A stretch of DNA of 64,000 nt from Trematomus loennbergii (lineage: Eukaryota; Chordata; Actinopteri; Perciformes; Nototheniidae). Of this stretch, positions 10,633 through 21,476 are shown in pieces. Location: assembly GCA_012861695.1 (NCBI GenBank), contig JAAOOA010000127.1, positions 30,353,154 through 30,417,153 on the forward strand. The letters run 5' to 3'. The number at the start of each line of letters is the position of its first letter. The first letter of the stretch is position 1. The translations under genes and the position numbers were made by a program. The notes below the pieces were generated by a model. That model ran no database searches, had not been told where the DNA came from, and worked only from the letters and a program-made list of their open reading frames with translations.

Positions 10633-12336
10633 CTGAGGAAAGGGAAAAAAAGAGTGCAATTAGTAACTGGGAAAAACAAAGCATATTTATATGCTACATC
10701 ATTAGCTACATTAAAAATGGCACGACACTTCGCAAACTAGGATGATTAGCCAGATCTTTGTTATGAGCTTTGCCAGTAATAACAGATCAAATTACTAAAG
10801 TAAACCTGGTACTGGAGTACATGACAAACACAATGTATTACATAAAACAAAGTAATATTTGAGCATTGAGGAAAGAAATACTGTCACTGGTACTTTGTTT
10901 TCCACCTGGATTTGTATTCTTCTATTTGTATCTTTAATATATGCCTCTAAATGAATATTTCTCTATTTTTGGCTCTACTTTTTGCTGTAACAATGTAGTT
11001 CCCTCTGTGGGATGAATAAAGGTATTCTGATGAGAGACAATGACAACAAATGCCAAACAAACATGCTTGTCTTTGCTGAGCTACAACCAAGTGTCTGTTG
11101 ACTAGCAAACAGCTGACATGCAATAACTAGCTGCTTGTTGCTATGTCCATTAATTAGATACGTCACAACACTCTGGTTGGATGTTTACAAGGCCTGAGCA
11201 CAATTGTGTTTAGATAGATAAATACTTAAATTGGCAAATTATTTTAGAAACAGCAGCAGTGTTGTCAAGCATTGAACACGAGTTAAAAAAAAATATATAT
11301 AATAAACATTAGCAGCAAATGCATACATATTAAAAACAGTAGGAAAGATCACTAAAGTATCTAAAAAATACACAATACAAAGAAAATACATTTGAATACA
11401 CTACAATAGACAATTTCACAAGCAACAAAACTACAGAATCATAAAGACATTCGCTAATACATTACAATTGTTATCACTTAACAAAGGGTTCAATCGGTTG
11501 TGTAACCCAATAGGAAGAGACATATATGCAGCTTGTGTTTTATCACCATCTTATCCTAGGTTTTGCTGTGTTGTTTGCTATATAACAAAATCAAGTGTAG
11601 TCTGAAAACCTAGCGCTGCACCATTATGCAGTGAATTGTGGCAGGGCGGCGTGGTTAGCTGCTAATGTTTCCAGTAGAGATTGCTTTATATGATCAGAAA
11701 CAGGTTTATTTATTATAAGTAGGTCTACACATACTAGGACATTTCCTTAGTGTATGGTGGTGCATTCATATCTGCACGGCTTTCCACTTGTCATACCAAC
11801 ACTGCACATATTTTAATTTGAATGTATTTAACTTTGTACGGGTATTTCTGTACTACGTGCTGTTTTAAATGTTATAATAGTTTTCTTAAAATAGTTTTTT
11901 TTCCTACAATTTATCCTAAAAATAAAGCTATTACAATCAAATGTAAAAAAACAATTATAACATTAAAATACAGAGCAATATTTACAAGGAATATAGATAT
12001 GCCTAAAAACCTACGTACAGTATAATATGACAAAATACAGATAAAAAAGCATAAAATAAGCCGATTTATCCTGGCTTGAAATACATTAGGCCAGCTTTAG
12101 GCGATCCCCGTCAGAATCCCGTGCAACTTAATGGCAAACACGTCTTATTAAATTACATGTAAAACATGCATTACACCCTACATTAATCTCCCTGTACACA
12201 TTACTTAGATACAGTAACTAGGCGACGACGGTTAGTCCGTGTTAGACGTTGGTGGTATTTTTAGCTTTTCTTAGCTAGCAGAAGGAGCCATTTTGGATGA
12301 GCCGGTGCAGTTATGAAAAGCAGAAAAAAACCTTAC
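10633..12336. other. eif4g2 intron 1
   Basis: About 1.7 kb, AT-rich. A LINE-tail-like fragment (GTTCCCTCTGTGGGATGAAT followed by AAAGGTATTCTGAT) lies at about 10997-11031. The rest is featureless. Confidence 0.45.
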
Positions 12337-12530
12337 CTTTACTTAAGCAACTTCAGTTTTATATTGTTGTGTGACGACGAAAGAAGAAATAAAACAGTAG
12401 TAGGGGGGGAAACGGGGTGTACGAGGGGTGTCAGGATAGCAAAAGAAAAGCAGATAGATGACAAACACACACATCAATCCGCTACTTGCTGTTGTCTGGC
12501 TTGTTTCGTTAGCTAGGCTGGTAGAGAGCT
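12337..12530 (-). other. eif4g2: eif4g2 exon 1, non-coding 5' UTR (5' limit approximate)
   Basis: The minus strand has a good donor, AAG followed by GTAAGG, with the last exon base at 12337. The upstream sequence is pyrimidine-rich leader. Its end carries TAA AG, which on joining to exon 2 at 10632 gives an in-frame stop before the GUG. The transcription start is not visible; 12530 is only an estimate, placed just below a CCAAT/CRE-like cluster. An intervening non-coding exon cannot be excluded. Confidence 0.6.
12343..12474 (-). other. Possible upstream ORF in the eif4g2 leader
   Basis: If transcription starts above 12474, the leader contains an ATG at 12474-12472 that opens a 43-codon frame closed by TAA at about 12343, entirely inside exon 1. 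It is not in frame with the main GUG. No homology is recognised. It matters only if the true start site includes it. Confidence 0.25.
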
Positions 12531-12700
12531 GAAGCTGGCTGCCTTAAGGGGACAGGAGAATCAACGATTTTAATTGGTTGGGTTGTCTGTTGTCACGTCA
12601 TTTCTGGCCAATCACAAGACAAACATGTCAGAAAGGCGTTTCCATTAACACTATTGTCCAATGAGAGACATCTTCAAATAAAGGATGCCGCCCCCATTAT
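12520..12700 (-). promoter_or_regulatory. Probable eif4g2 promoter region with CCAAT and CRE-like motifs
   Basis: Immediately upstream of exon 1 are ATTGG at 12573-12577 (CCAAT on the minus strand), TCACGTCA at 12594-12601 (one base from the CRE palindrome TGACGTCA), and CCAAT on the plus strand at 12608-12612 and 12658-12662. No TATA box is evident. Such a cluster suits a housekeeping promoter. The assignment rests on position and motifs only. Confidence 0.45.
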
Positions 12701-12780
12701 GTGATTGACATACAATTTAACATCTGCAGTGCAGGAAAATATAATGATAATTTGCTCAAATTAAATGAGGGAAAGGCATT

Positions 12781-13386
12781 CAGAGGTGGGAAGTAACTAA
12801 GTACATTTACTCAAGTACTGTACTTAAGTAACATTTCTGAGGTACTTATTTACTTGAGTATTTCCATTGAATCCTACTTTGTACTTCTACTCTACAATTG
12901 AGAGGTACATAGTGTACTTTTACTCTACTACATTTATGTTGTAACTTTAGTTACTTTGGATTGATGATGTTACATATAAACAACACTTAAATAAGACTTT
13001 AGTTACACCAGGAGTAACATTCACAAGCTACCCTGCATTATACAAAGTCATTAAAACTAGCTGCACCTTTACCAGCTTTGATAACACTTATAAATAACAC
13101 AAAACATAGAAATAAGTATATTTTGATGGTAATACTTTTGTACTTTAACTTGAGTAACCTTTTGAATGCAGAACTTTTACTTGTAACAGAGTATTCCTAC
13201 TTTTGTTCAATATATATATTTTTTTGTATTCGTCTGGATTGTGGGAAACAGTATTTCGATCCCTCTGTCTGTGGTCTGTACACAAACTGAAAGATTGACA
13301 ATAAAGTTTACTTTGACTGACTTTGACTACACTTTGGTACTTCTACTTTACTTAAGTACAAGATCTAAGTACTTGTCCCAACTCTG
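12781..13386. mobile_element. hAT-type non-autonomous element with perfect 8-bp target duplication
   Basis: The element runs from CAGAGGTGGGAAGTAACTAA to AGTACTTGTCCCAACTCTG. It is flanked on both sides by AAGGCATT (12773-12780 and 13387-13394). It is rich in TACTTNAGTA-like words typical of fish hAT MITEs. It has no transposase coding. Its left end is only about 80 bp from the CCAAT cluster of the eif4g2 promoter. Confidence 0.88.
13208..13328 (+). repeat. LINE-tail fragment nested in the hAT element
   Basis: A block with GGATTGTGGGAAACAGTATT and TTGACAATAAAGTTTACTTT, ending in repeats of TTTGACT, interrupts the hAT-type sequence. The form (AATAAA-like end plus short tandem tail) is that of a retrotransposon 3' end. 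Confidence 0.45.
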
Positions 13387-13394
13387 AAGGCATT

Positions 13395-14600
13395 AAATGA
13401 AAGTACAAGATTACGTTTTTTTTATTATTTATTATTTAAACATAAGAAACATACTTAATCCTAAAGTGTGAAGAATATAACTAAAATTGAAAAGAACATC
13501 CTTGCAAAGGTTTTCATATGAGCTATTGCTTAAGAAATAATTCATTATTAGTTGCAATTGCAAATGATTCCTATAAATGAGTAAAGACTTAAACGGAAAA
13601 GCGACTGAAATGACACTTGATGATAGATAAAAGGTATATATCGTTGGAATTACAAGAGAGAGGCCGTAGAGACAGTCTTTATTGCTCTCTCGGATTCTCT
13701 ATACTGATAAGACTGTAATGAGGGCTTTCCATAATTCGGTTTATTTTGAAAGATATTGATGGATCAATGACTCTAAACGTTCCCAAAACACAAACATTTT
13801 AACAACCATAGTAGCCTATGGTATAGACAAGGAGGTTCAACCTTATTTCTATCAAATCAAAGCTGATACAGGCAGTCCTCTGAGTGGGGCTGGGGCGGTA
13901 TGACAAAACACTAATATCACGGTATTTTTCCAAATTATAACTGTATCACGGTATATCATAGTATTTATTAATGTTTTCAATGATTGGAAATGTATTTACA
14001 TTTATACGTTTTGGCCCCACAGAAAAACACCTGATGGCCCTCATGAGTCTTATGTGGGAATCAGATTGCATGAAACAGCTGCCACATGTAAACCATTTCA
14101 TTGTACAAACTTTGCGTACCACATACAAAAGCACTGTTTGAAAACAAATCCCCCCTTCCCTGAAACTACATTTAAATACTTATTTTATGATTTATGATTG
14201 ACCTTCAAACTTAGGTTCGGAATAAAAAAATGAATTGCAACTTAACAACTTAATAAACCTTGCTTCAAGCCAAGGTACACTACACAGAGAATATTCAAGT
14301 ATTTAAACAAATACAACTAGTGCAACTTGGCTGGCACTGCACTATTATCCCTCAATATGTAGAGACTTTGCCACTTTTTCAACGGTATTGCAGTATGAAA
14401 AATGTATATCCTACACAGTATAAAGTTAATGGTATTCGATATGAAATGAAACATTATGAAACATGACTTCCCTTCCCTGTCATAAATGTAAATGTAAGTT
14501 CTGCGTAAATTAGGTTTAGAAAAACCCAAACCCAGAAGGTAATACAAAAAGTAACGGAAAGTAATCAAGTTACTTTGATATAGGTAGGTTACTTACAGGG
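13395..14600. other. Intergenic, part probably old repeat
   Basis: Around 13890-14450 there are repeated words ATCACGGTAT, CACGGTATATCATAGTAT and ACGGTATTGCAGTATGAAA, which suggest a decayed interspersed element. Its ends and class are not clear. The remainder is AT-rich. Confidence 0.3.
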
Positions 14601-14862
14601 AATAGAGTGGTGCAGTGTTGACATGTTTTGTAGGCCAGATCTAAAACTTAGCATCACAAGGGGTCCCACGATTAAAAGCCAATGGGATTTCCCCAGTCAT
14701 AGAACAACATTGCGTAAGCTTGTGTTAACCACAGATGTCATTCAGACTTCTAACCACAAACATGTTCAAAAAAACCATTGACTTCCAGACGAGGGAACCC
14801 TGAAGTGGTGAAATGCTACGTTTTTTGGGGGGCTTTAGGACTCATTACTGCACCATTCTATT
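14601..14862. mobile_element. Short MITE with 16-bp inverted ends
   Basis: Left AATAGAGTGGTGCAGT (14601-14616) pairs with right ACTGCACCATTCTATT (14847-14862), one mismatch. Internal words (AAGTGGTGAAATGCTA, TTTAGGAC) recur in the foldback element at 51314-51718, so the two are probably one family. Confidence 0.55.
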
Positions 14863-15068
14863 AGTCATTCATACAAAAAACAAATTTTAAAGGAACACTT
14901 GCAACCCTGCAAATACATATCATCATATGATAAAAACAATATTGCCATAGAAGCCACAAACATAATTCATAATTCAGAGGAATGAATTGGCATAAATCAT
15001 GTAAATTAAAACAGTAAGTGGGCCGATTTCAGGGTGACACATTTAGCAAATGTTCTGCTATTTTAACA

Positions 15069-15932
15069 TTAAAGGTGGGGTAGGTAAGTTTGAGAAACCG
15101 GCTCGAGATACACTTTTTGTTATATTCCATGGAATGCTCTTAACATCCCGATAGCAATGAATATATTAAATGCCTTTAAAGGTGGGGTAGGTCATTTTGG
15201 AGAAACCAGCTCGAGTGCGCTAGAATTTGAAAATACACAGCCGGAAAAAATCTGCCACTTCCTTATAGAGCCCCTCCTCCAACACACACGAATGTGCACA
15301 TGACCAATGAGGGCACGAGATAAGTTTGTGCACAGATGGAAAGGCAGGTAGGCCATTCAGTTATTTTAGCCGGGCCGGCTCAGATGATTGGTCGTGCTTT
15401 TTACAGTACTACGGCTTCCACAGATGACATTTTTTATGTATTATTGTCAAAGCATTTAATATATTCATTGCTATCGGGATGTTAAAGGTGGGGTAGGTAA
15501 GTTTGAGAAACCGGCTTGAGATACACTTTTTGTTATAGTCCATGGAATGCTCTTAACATCCCGATAGCAATGAATATCTTAAGTGCTTTGACAACAAATC
15601 CATAAAAAAACGTCATCTGTGGAAGCCGTAGTACTGAAAAGCACGACCAATCATTTTAGCCGGCCCGGCTAAAATAACTGGATGGCCTACCTGCCTGTCA
15701 GCCTTCCATCTGTGCACAAACTTATCTCGTGCCCTCATTGGTCATGTGCACGTTCTTGTGTGTGTTGGAGGAGGGGCTCTGTAAGGAAGTGGCAGATTTG
15801 TTCGGGCTGTGTATTTTCAAATTATAGCGAACTCGAGCTGGTTTCTCCAAAATTACCTACCCCACCTTTAAGAGCATTCCATGGAATATAACAAAAAGTG
15901 TTTCTGAAATAAATTACATACCCCACCTTTAA
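15069..15932. mobile_element. Composite of nested family A MITEs
   Basis: Outer borders are TTAAAGGTGGGGTAGGTAAG and CATACCCCACCTTTAA. Inside, further copies of the same end occur forward at about 15178 and 15484 and reversed at about 15855. This implies insertion of one copy into another or internal rearrangement. The interior matches 7339-7728 and 45058-45448. Confidence 0.7.
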
Positions 15933-16392
15933 ATGTACACACACTTCCTTATGGAGCTTATGATGACTTGTTGATGGATGCAGCAGTCATCAAGAGTCTG
16001 ATAACCTCACCCACCCTGTGCTGATGTAGCTGCTGAAAAAAATCCACAGTCCAGTGGTGGACATTTATAACTGACTTCATTTTTACTTCAGCCTGCTTGT
16101 ATCAGTGCAGGGCAAGGGCAAACGGCACCCCATCACTCAGTCTGCTGAGAGGGGAAGGGGTCGTGACCTCCTCTTCTCCAAGCAGCCAGGAAGATAATTG
16201 GGGACCTCCATCACCCTCGACTCCCCCAAACTCCCTCTGGTACTTCCAGCTAATCAACCCCTCACCTCCTCACCTCTGCTGCTGCAATATTGCCAAGAAA
16301 ACATCAATCCAACAAGGACAAGAAGCAGGAAAGGCTTTTGTGGAATCCTCTTGAAACAATGCTATTTATTTAATGCTGGTTAAAATGTAATT
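15933..16392. other. Intergenic, no feature
   Basis: C/T-rich unique sequence. An open frame at 16097-16354 has no recognisable family, no partner exons and no convincing coding signal. Confidence 0.4.
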
Positions 16393-17502
16393 AGTGCGAA
16401 TGCTGTTTACAGCATTCCACTATAGTTCTTCGAATCTTTATTCTTCCCCTTAATATTATTATTATTAGTGCGAATGCTGTGCCACAGCATTCCACTATAG
16501 CACTTCAATTTCTTTATTCTTCCCCTTAATATTATTATTATTATTTCAACCATACTTTGGCTCTCCATAACTTCAGCTTACTTTCAGCTACATAAACCAT
16601 TCAAATATCAAACTATTCAGCCTGTTCAGGAATCGATGGGAAACCTTCAACTTTTTAAAAATATTTTATACTTTTTGAAATATTCAGCTTTTTAAACTCT
16701 TTTTTTTAACATTGAAGTCAATGGGAGATGCCTTCAAATCCTCTTTTCCTACACTTTGCGCCAAATGCTTCTCCTTCCACATAATTTCAGCTAGACACTT
16801 CATTCCAACTTTCAAATGATCACAACACCTTCAGCTATTCAAACTTGACTTTTATTTTTGATATCTTTTACACTTCTTGAGATAATTAACTTTGTTTGGA
16901 GCTTGGTAAAGAGGCTTTCTTCAGATTTTAACATTAGTGTGGATGGAGCAGCTCGTTAAGTATAGAGTGCTTTGATCTCAAAACAGAGTGGAGGGGTGCT
17001 TCAAATTCTCCCCCAAAAATGTTTTAAACTTGCCATAATTCCCAAACCCTACACTCCTCAGACATAATTTTTCATGAGAAACGTAGGAAAACATCTCGTA
17101 GCTTGAAAAATGACAAATAATTAAGCAAAATAATTAAACAAAATGCCTCATGAGGGCATGAAGTGACAAAAACGTTCAACATGTCTCCATTAAAGCCCAT
17201 TGTAATTTCAGGCAGATATTTCCTCACAGCAGCAGCCCCACACCTTTCTTAAACTGCCAAAAAGGCCACATTATTAACCCGAAAGTAAACAAAAATTACA
17301 CTTCAGATACTCAACTTCCTTGACATGCTTCACGTTTTGAAATTTCACAGATATCTGTTATCGTTCTTCCACAAAACGTTCACATGTAAGAGGTTCATCT
17401 CACATTCAGAACAATGAAGCCTTTGATCTATACATAGCTCGTTAGCTCAACTATAAACACCTGTGTTTGAACACGATGATGTCATCACTCCAACTGACAG
17501 TT

Positions 17503-17555
<53 letters not shown>
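17503..17555. repeat. (CT)n microsatellite
   Basis: More than 20 uninterrupted CT units, inside the Helitron-like copy 1. Confidence 0.95.
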
Positions 17556-17557
<2 letters not shown>

Positions 17558-17891
17558 TATTTTCTGTCTGATGGAGACTTCATACTACTTACATCTGATA
17601 TTTAACTCCTTCAGCCTAATTTCAGCTGCAGAAACCATTCAACTATTAACTTATTCAGCTATTTCAGGACAATGTTGTGGTTTATACCTTTTTGAAACCT
17701 TTTCTTTTAAATATTAAGCTTCTTCACTATTTTTCCTACTCTGCAATGCATTTGAGCTGTAACAATTTTTATTCAAATCATTTCACTTTTCTGCATTTCT
17801 CCGCTAAGTTCAGCAACACACATACTTGGTTTTTGTAGCTACAAGCAGCATCTAATCAGAGCAGACATGCCCACAGACAGACAGAGACACA

Positions 17892-18311
17892 GGCCCCGGC
17901 CCCACACGAACGAAAACGGGTTGTATCCGCATATTTCTCTTGTGTATAGCCCTTTTTGCCACACGAGGCCGTAACGAAACGATAGAAACGGACCCCGCAA
18001 ACGACAACGGGTCCAAAGGTGGATAGATCTGATAAACTCTGCCCGGTTCCCTCGGCCCCCACCGCGGAGAATAAACAGAAGTGCAGCCATGACAACCATT
18101 CTTCTTCGCTGCTTTTGTGGAGGAAGTTACAGCGCCACGTACAGGCTCGGCATATGTACTGCAGCTTTTCCAGCGGTTGGATCTAAATGGAGCTGTCTCG
18201 TGTGGGCAGACACTATCCGGTGTATATTGCGTGTGGACGGAAGCTTTTTGGCGATTGCGTTTGCGTTAATCCTATGCGTTTTGCCGTATGCGTTCCTGTG
18301 GGGCCGGGGCC
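17892..18311. mobile_element. TIR element nested in an (ACAG)n microsatellite
   Basis: The ends are GGCCCCGGCCCCACACGAAC and, inverted, GTTCCTGTGGGGCCGGGGCC, about 20 bp with one mismatch. ACAGACAG units flank it on both sides (17877-17891 and 18312-18338), so it was inserted into the microsatellite. Target duplication may be 3 bp (ACA) but is ambiguous in the repeat. Superfamily unknown. Confidence 0.6.
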
Positions 18312-19965
18312 ACAGACAGACAGACAGACAGACAGACGTAAACAGGTATTTTGATAATGTCGTCACCATGGTAACCTTTGATCTCTGGGCTTACACACAC
18401 AGGTGTTTGTAAACATTCCTTCACTACTATACATGTAATATCTTTATTTAACTCCTTCAGCCTAATTCCAGCTGCAGGAACCATTCAAATATCAAACTAT
18501 TCAGCACATGATGGGAAACTTTCAACTTTTTCAAAATATGTTATACTTTTTAAAATATTCAGCTTTTTAAAGTCTTTTTTATCTTTTCTGCATTTCTCTG
18601 CTAAGTTCAGCAACACACTGACTTGGTCTCTGTAGCTAAAAGCAGCTACCATTCAGCTAATAACATATTCAGCTTTTTCTGCATTTTCAGCTAAATTCAG
18701 CCACAAATGTTCACAGTTTACAGCATTCGCACGCATTTTCTGCAGGAAATGCATTTTCTAGTTATTTCACCATACTTTGGCTCTCCATAACTTCAGCTTA
18801 CTTTCAGCTACAGAAACCATTCAAATATCAAACTATTCAGCCTGTTCAGGAATCGATGGGAAACCTTCAACTTTTTAAAAATATTTTATACTTTTTGAAA
18901 TATTCAGCTTTTTAAACTCTTTTTTTTAACATTGAAGTCAATGGGAGATGCCTTCAAATCCTCTTTTCCTACACTTTGCGCCAAATGCTACTCCTTCCAC
19001 ATACTTTCAGCTAGACACTTCATTCCAACTTTCAAATGATCACAACACCTTCAGCTATTCAAACTTGACTTTTATTTTTGATATCTTTTACACTTTTGAG
19101 ATAATTAACTTTGTTTGGAGCTTGGTAAAGAGGCTTTCTTCAGATTTTAACATTAGTGTGGATGGAGCAGCTCGTTAAGTCTAGAGTGCTTTGATCTCAA
19201 AACAGAGTGGAGGGGTGCTTCAAATTCTCCCCAAAAATGTTTTAAACTTGCCATAATTCCCAAACCCTACACTCCTCAGACATATTTTGTCATGAAAAAC
19301 GTAGGAAAACCTCTCCTAGGTTGGAAAATAAAAAAAATTAAGAAGAAATATTAAACAAAATGCCTCTTGAGGGCATGAAGAGACAAAAGTCCAGCTAGCT
19401 CCCAATTGATTCCCATGTTAAATCTTTCCGGAACTTTCTTCAGAACAGAGAGAAGTACACTTTAGACAAACTGCTCCCATCTCCACATTTTACACACAAA
19501 ACCAAAAAAAACAACATATATCAGTTCATTGGGGTTCCCTGATGCTCACGGTCTGGTATTTTTTATAGGAGCCATAGTTTTTGAACAGTTGGCAAAATTG
19601 TCAGATATACTCCTCAATGCATTCTAATGGGCAGTTGGTTGTCATGGTGTTGATTGGAGCCACGCACACACCTGAGTGACATCATCTAATCAGAACAGAC
19701 ACCATGGAAACCTTTGATCTCTGGGTTTACACACACAGGTGTTTGTAAACATTCATTCACTACTACTTACATTTAATATCTTTATTTAACTCCTTGAGCC
19801 TAATTTCAGCTGCAGGAACCATTCAAATATCAAACTATTCAGCCTTTTCAGCACATGATGGGACACTTTCAACTTTTTCAAAATATGTTATACTTTTTAA
19901 AACATTCAGCTTTTTAAAGTCTTTTTTTTAACATGGAAGTCATTGCAATGCATTTGAGCTGTAAC

Positions 19966-19966
19966 A

Positions 19967-19997
<31 letters not shown>

Positions 19998-20099
19998 GAC
20001 AGACACACACTCTCTCTCTCTCTCTCACACTCACACTCTCCTCTCTCTCTCTCTCAGACAGACAGACACACTCTCTCTCTCTCTCTCACTCTCACACCA

Positions 20100-20140
<41 letters not shown>

Positions 20141-20155
20141 CTCCTCTCTCTCACA
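19966..20155. repeat. Compound (CT)n / (CA)n / CAGACA microsatellite
   Basis: Alternating runs of CT, CA and CAGA units. The short open frames here are products of the repeat. Confidence 0.95.
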
Positions 20156-20161
20156 GACACA

Positions 20162-20524
20162 TCAAGAGAAGAGAGGGTGATCAAGAGAAGTGAGAGAGGG
20201 TGATAGAAGAGTGATAGGGTGATCAAGAGAAGAGAGAGGGCGATCAAGAGGAGAGAGAGAGGGCGATCAAGAGAAGAGAGGGCGATCAAGAGGAGAGAGA
20301 GGGCGATCAAGAGAAGAGAGAGAGAGGGCGATCAAGAGGAGAGAGAGAGGCGATCAAGAGGAGAGAGAGAGGGCGATCAAGAGAGAGAGAGAGAGAGGGC
20401 GATCAAGAGGAGAGAGAGAGGGCGATCAAGAGAAGAGAGAGAGGGCGATCAAGAGGAGAGAGAGAGGGTGAGCAAGAGAAGAGAAAGAGGGCGATCAAGA
20501 GAGAGAGAGAGGGCGATCAAGATC
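20162..20524. repeat. Minisatellite of GGGCGATCAAGAGRAGAGAG units
   Basis: About 15 imperfect tandem copies of a 20-26 bp unit, GGGCGATCAAGAG followed by variable GA runs. The unit-length changes come from the number of GA repeats. The 105-codon frame across it is compositional. Confidence 0.92.
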
Positions 20525-20818
20525 AATGCAAATTAATTCACTACTACTTACATCTGATATTTAACTCCTTCAGCCTATTTTCAGCTGCAGAAACCATTCA
20601 ACTATTACATTATTCAGCTATTTCATTACATCAAGGTGATACATGTTTTTTTAAACTTTTTCTTTTAAATATTAAGCTTTTTCTGCATTTTCAGCTAAAT
20701 TCAGCCACAATGTTCACAGTTTACAGCATTCGCACGCATTTTCTGCAGGAAATGCATTTTCTAGTTATCCTTCATTTAGTGTCTTTTTTCCCCAGCTGTA
20801 GCTCACATGTCTTTTACA

Positions 20819-21402
20819 CAGTGGTGAAAAGCAACTAAGTATATTTTCTCGAGTACTAATTTTGCGGTCCTTGTACATTACTTGAGTATTTCCATTTCCC
20901 CCTACTTCTACCCAACTCAAATTCCAAATTAAAACATTGTACTTTTACTCCACAACATTCATTGAATACCTAACCTCTCAGATTTTCCCCACCAAAATCT
21001 GATTTGAGTCATTAGTGTCCCATCATTAGGTCAAAGGGATACAAAAAAAGAGTAAGAATAAAGACAGATTATTATTTCTTTATTACTTTTTATTTATTCT
21101 ACCAATTAAATAAAATATGAATACATACATTTGATACAGACAAGGTACCAGAACAGTTCTGCATGTGGTGGTAGTACATTTACCTGAGGTACATTTGCCC
21201 CATGTATTTGAATTGAATAGTACTTTATACTTCTACCCTTCTTTCATTTAGAAGCAACTAGATCGACAACTTGAGTTACTTTTTCAATGCCATTTTTTCT
21301 TACTTTGTAATTAAGATTTTGAAAGCAGGACCTTATTTGTAACATAGTATGTTTAAGATCAAGTATAGCTTCATTTAATTATACAATCTGAGTCCACCAC
21401 TG
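20819..21402. mobile_element. Decayed hAT-type element
   Basis: It begins CAGTGGTGAAAAGCAACTAA and ends AATCTGAGTCCACCACTG, with TACTTGAGTA-type internal words like the element at 12781. No target duplication is visible at these borders, so the limits may be slightly off. Confidence 0.6.
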
Positions 21403-21462
21403 ATTGACTGCTTGTTGTGAGACAAAAATGTAATTTCTTCTTCACGTAATTCATTCAAATGT

Positions 21463-21476
21463 CCACTAGATGGCAG
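21463..21476 (+). promoter_or_regulatory. Candidate CTCF site
   Basis: CCACTAGATGGCAG agrees with the known vertebrate CTCF core consensus at all key positions. It lies in otherwise unique sequence. Occupancy cannot be judged from sequence. Confidence 0.4.

Larger units (their letters stand above)
16393..18761. mobile_element. Helitron-like non-autonomous element, tandem copy 1
   Basis: The 5' part has AGTGCGAATGCTG twice (16393 and 16467). The 3' part has the inverted CAGCATTCGCAC, then a near-perfect 20-bp palindrome GCATTTTCTGCAGGAAATGC, then ATTTT and CTAG, followed by T. That is the layout of a Helitron 3' end (hairpin, then CTRR, then T). The element also holds (CT)n microsatellites. 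It has no helicase coding. Other interpretation: an unclassified satellite-like repeat. Confidence 0.45.
18762..20764. mobile_element. Helitron-like element, tandem copy 2
   Basis: It starts directly at the CTAG end of copy 1. Bases 18768-19380 closely follow 16553-17150, with scattered substitutions and small indels. The 3' end repeats CAGCATTCGCAC, the 20-bp palindrome and CTAG at 20761-20764. It lacks the AGTGCGAATGCTG 5' end. Long CT, CA and GA tracts fill its 3' half. Confidence 0.45.

Noticed and set aside
16097..16383. Overlapping small frames near 16.1-16.4 kb as a gene
   Set aside because: No homology, no conserved start or splice context.
20219..20536. Arg/Glu-rich 105-codon frame
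   Set aside because: Produced by the GGGCGATCAAGAG minisatellite.
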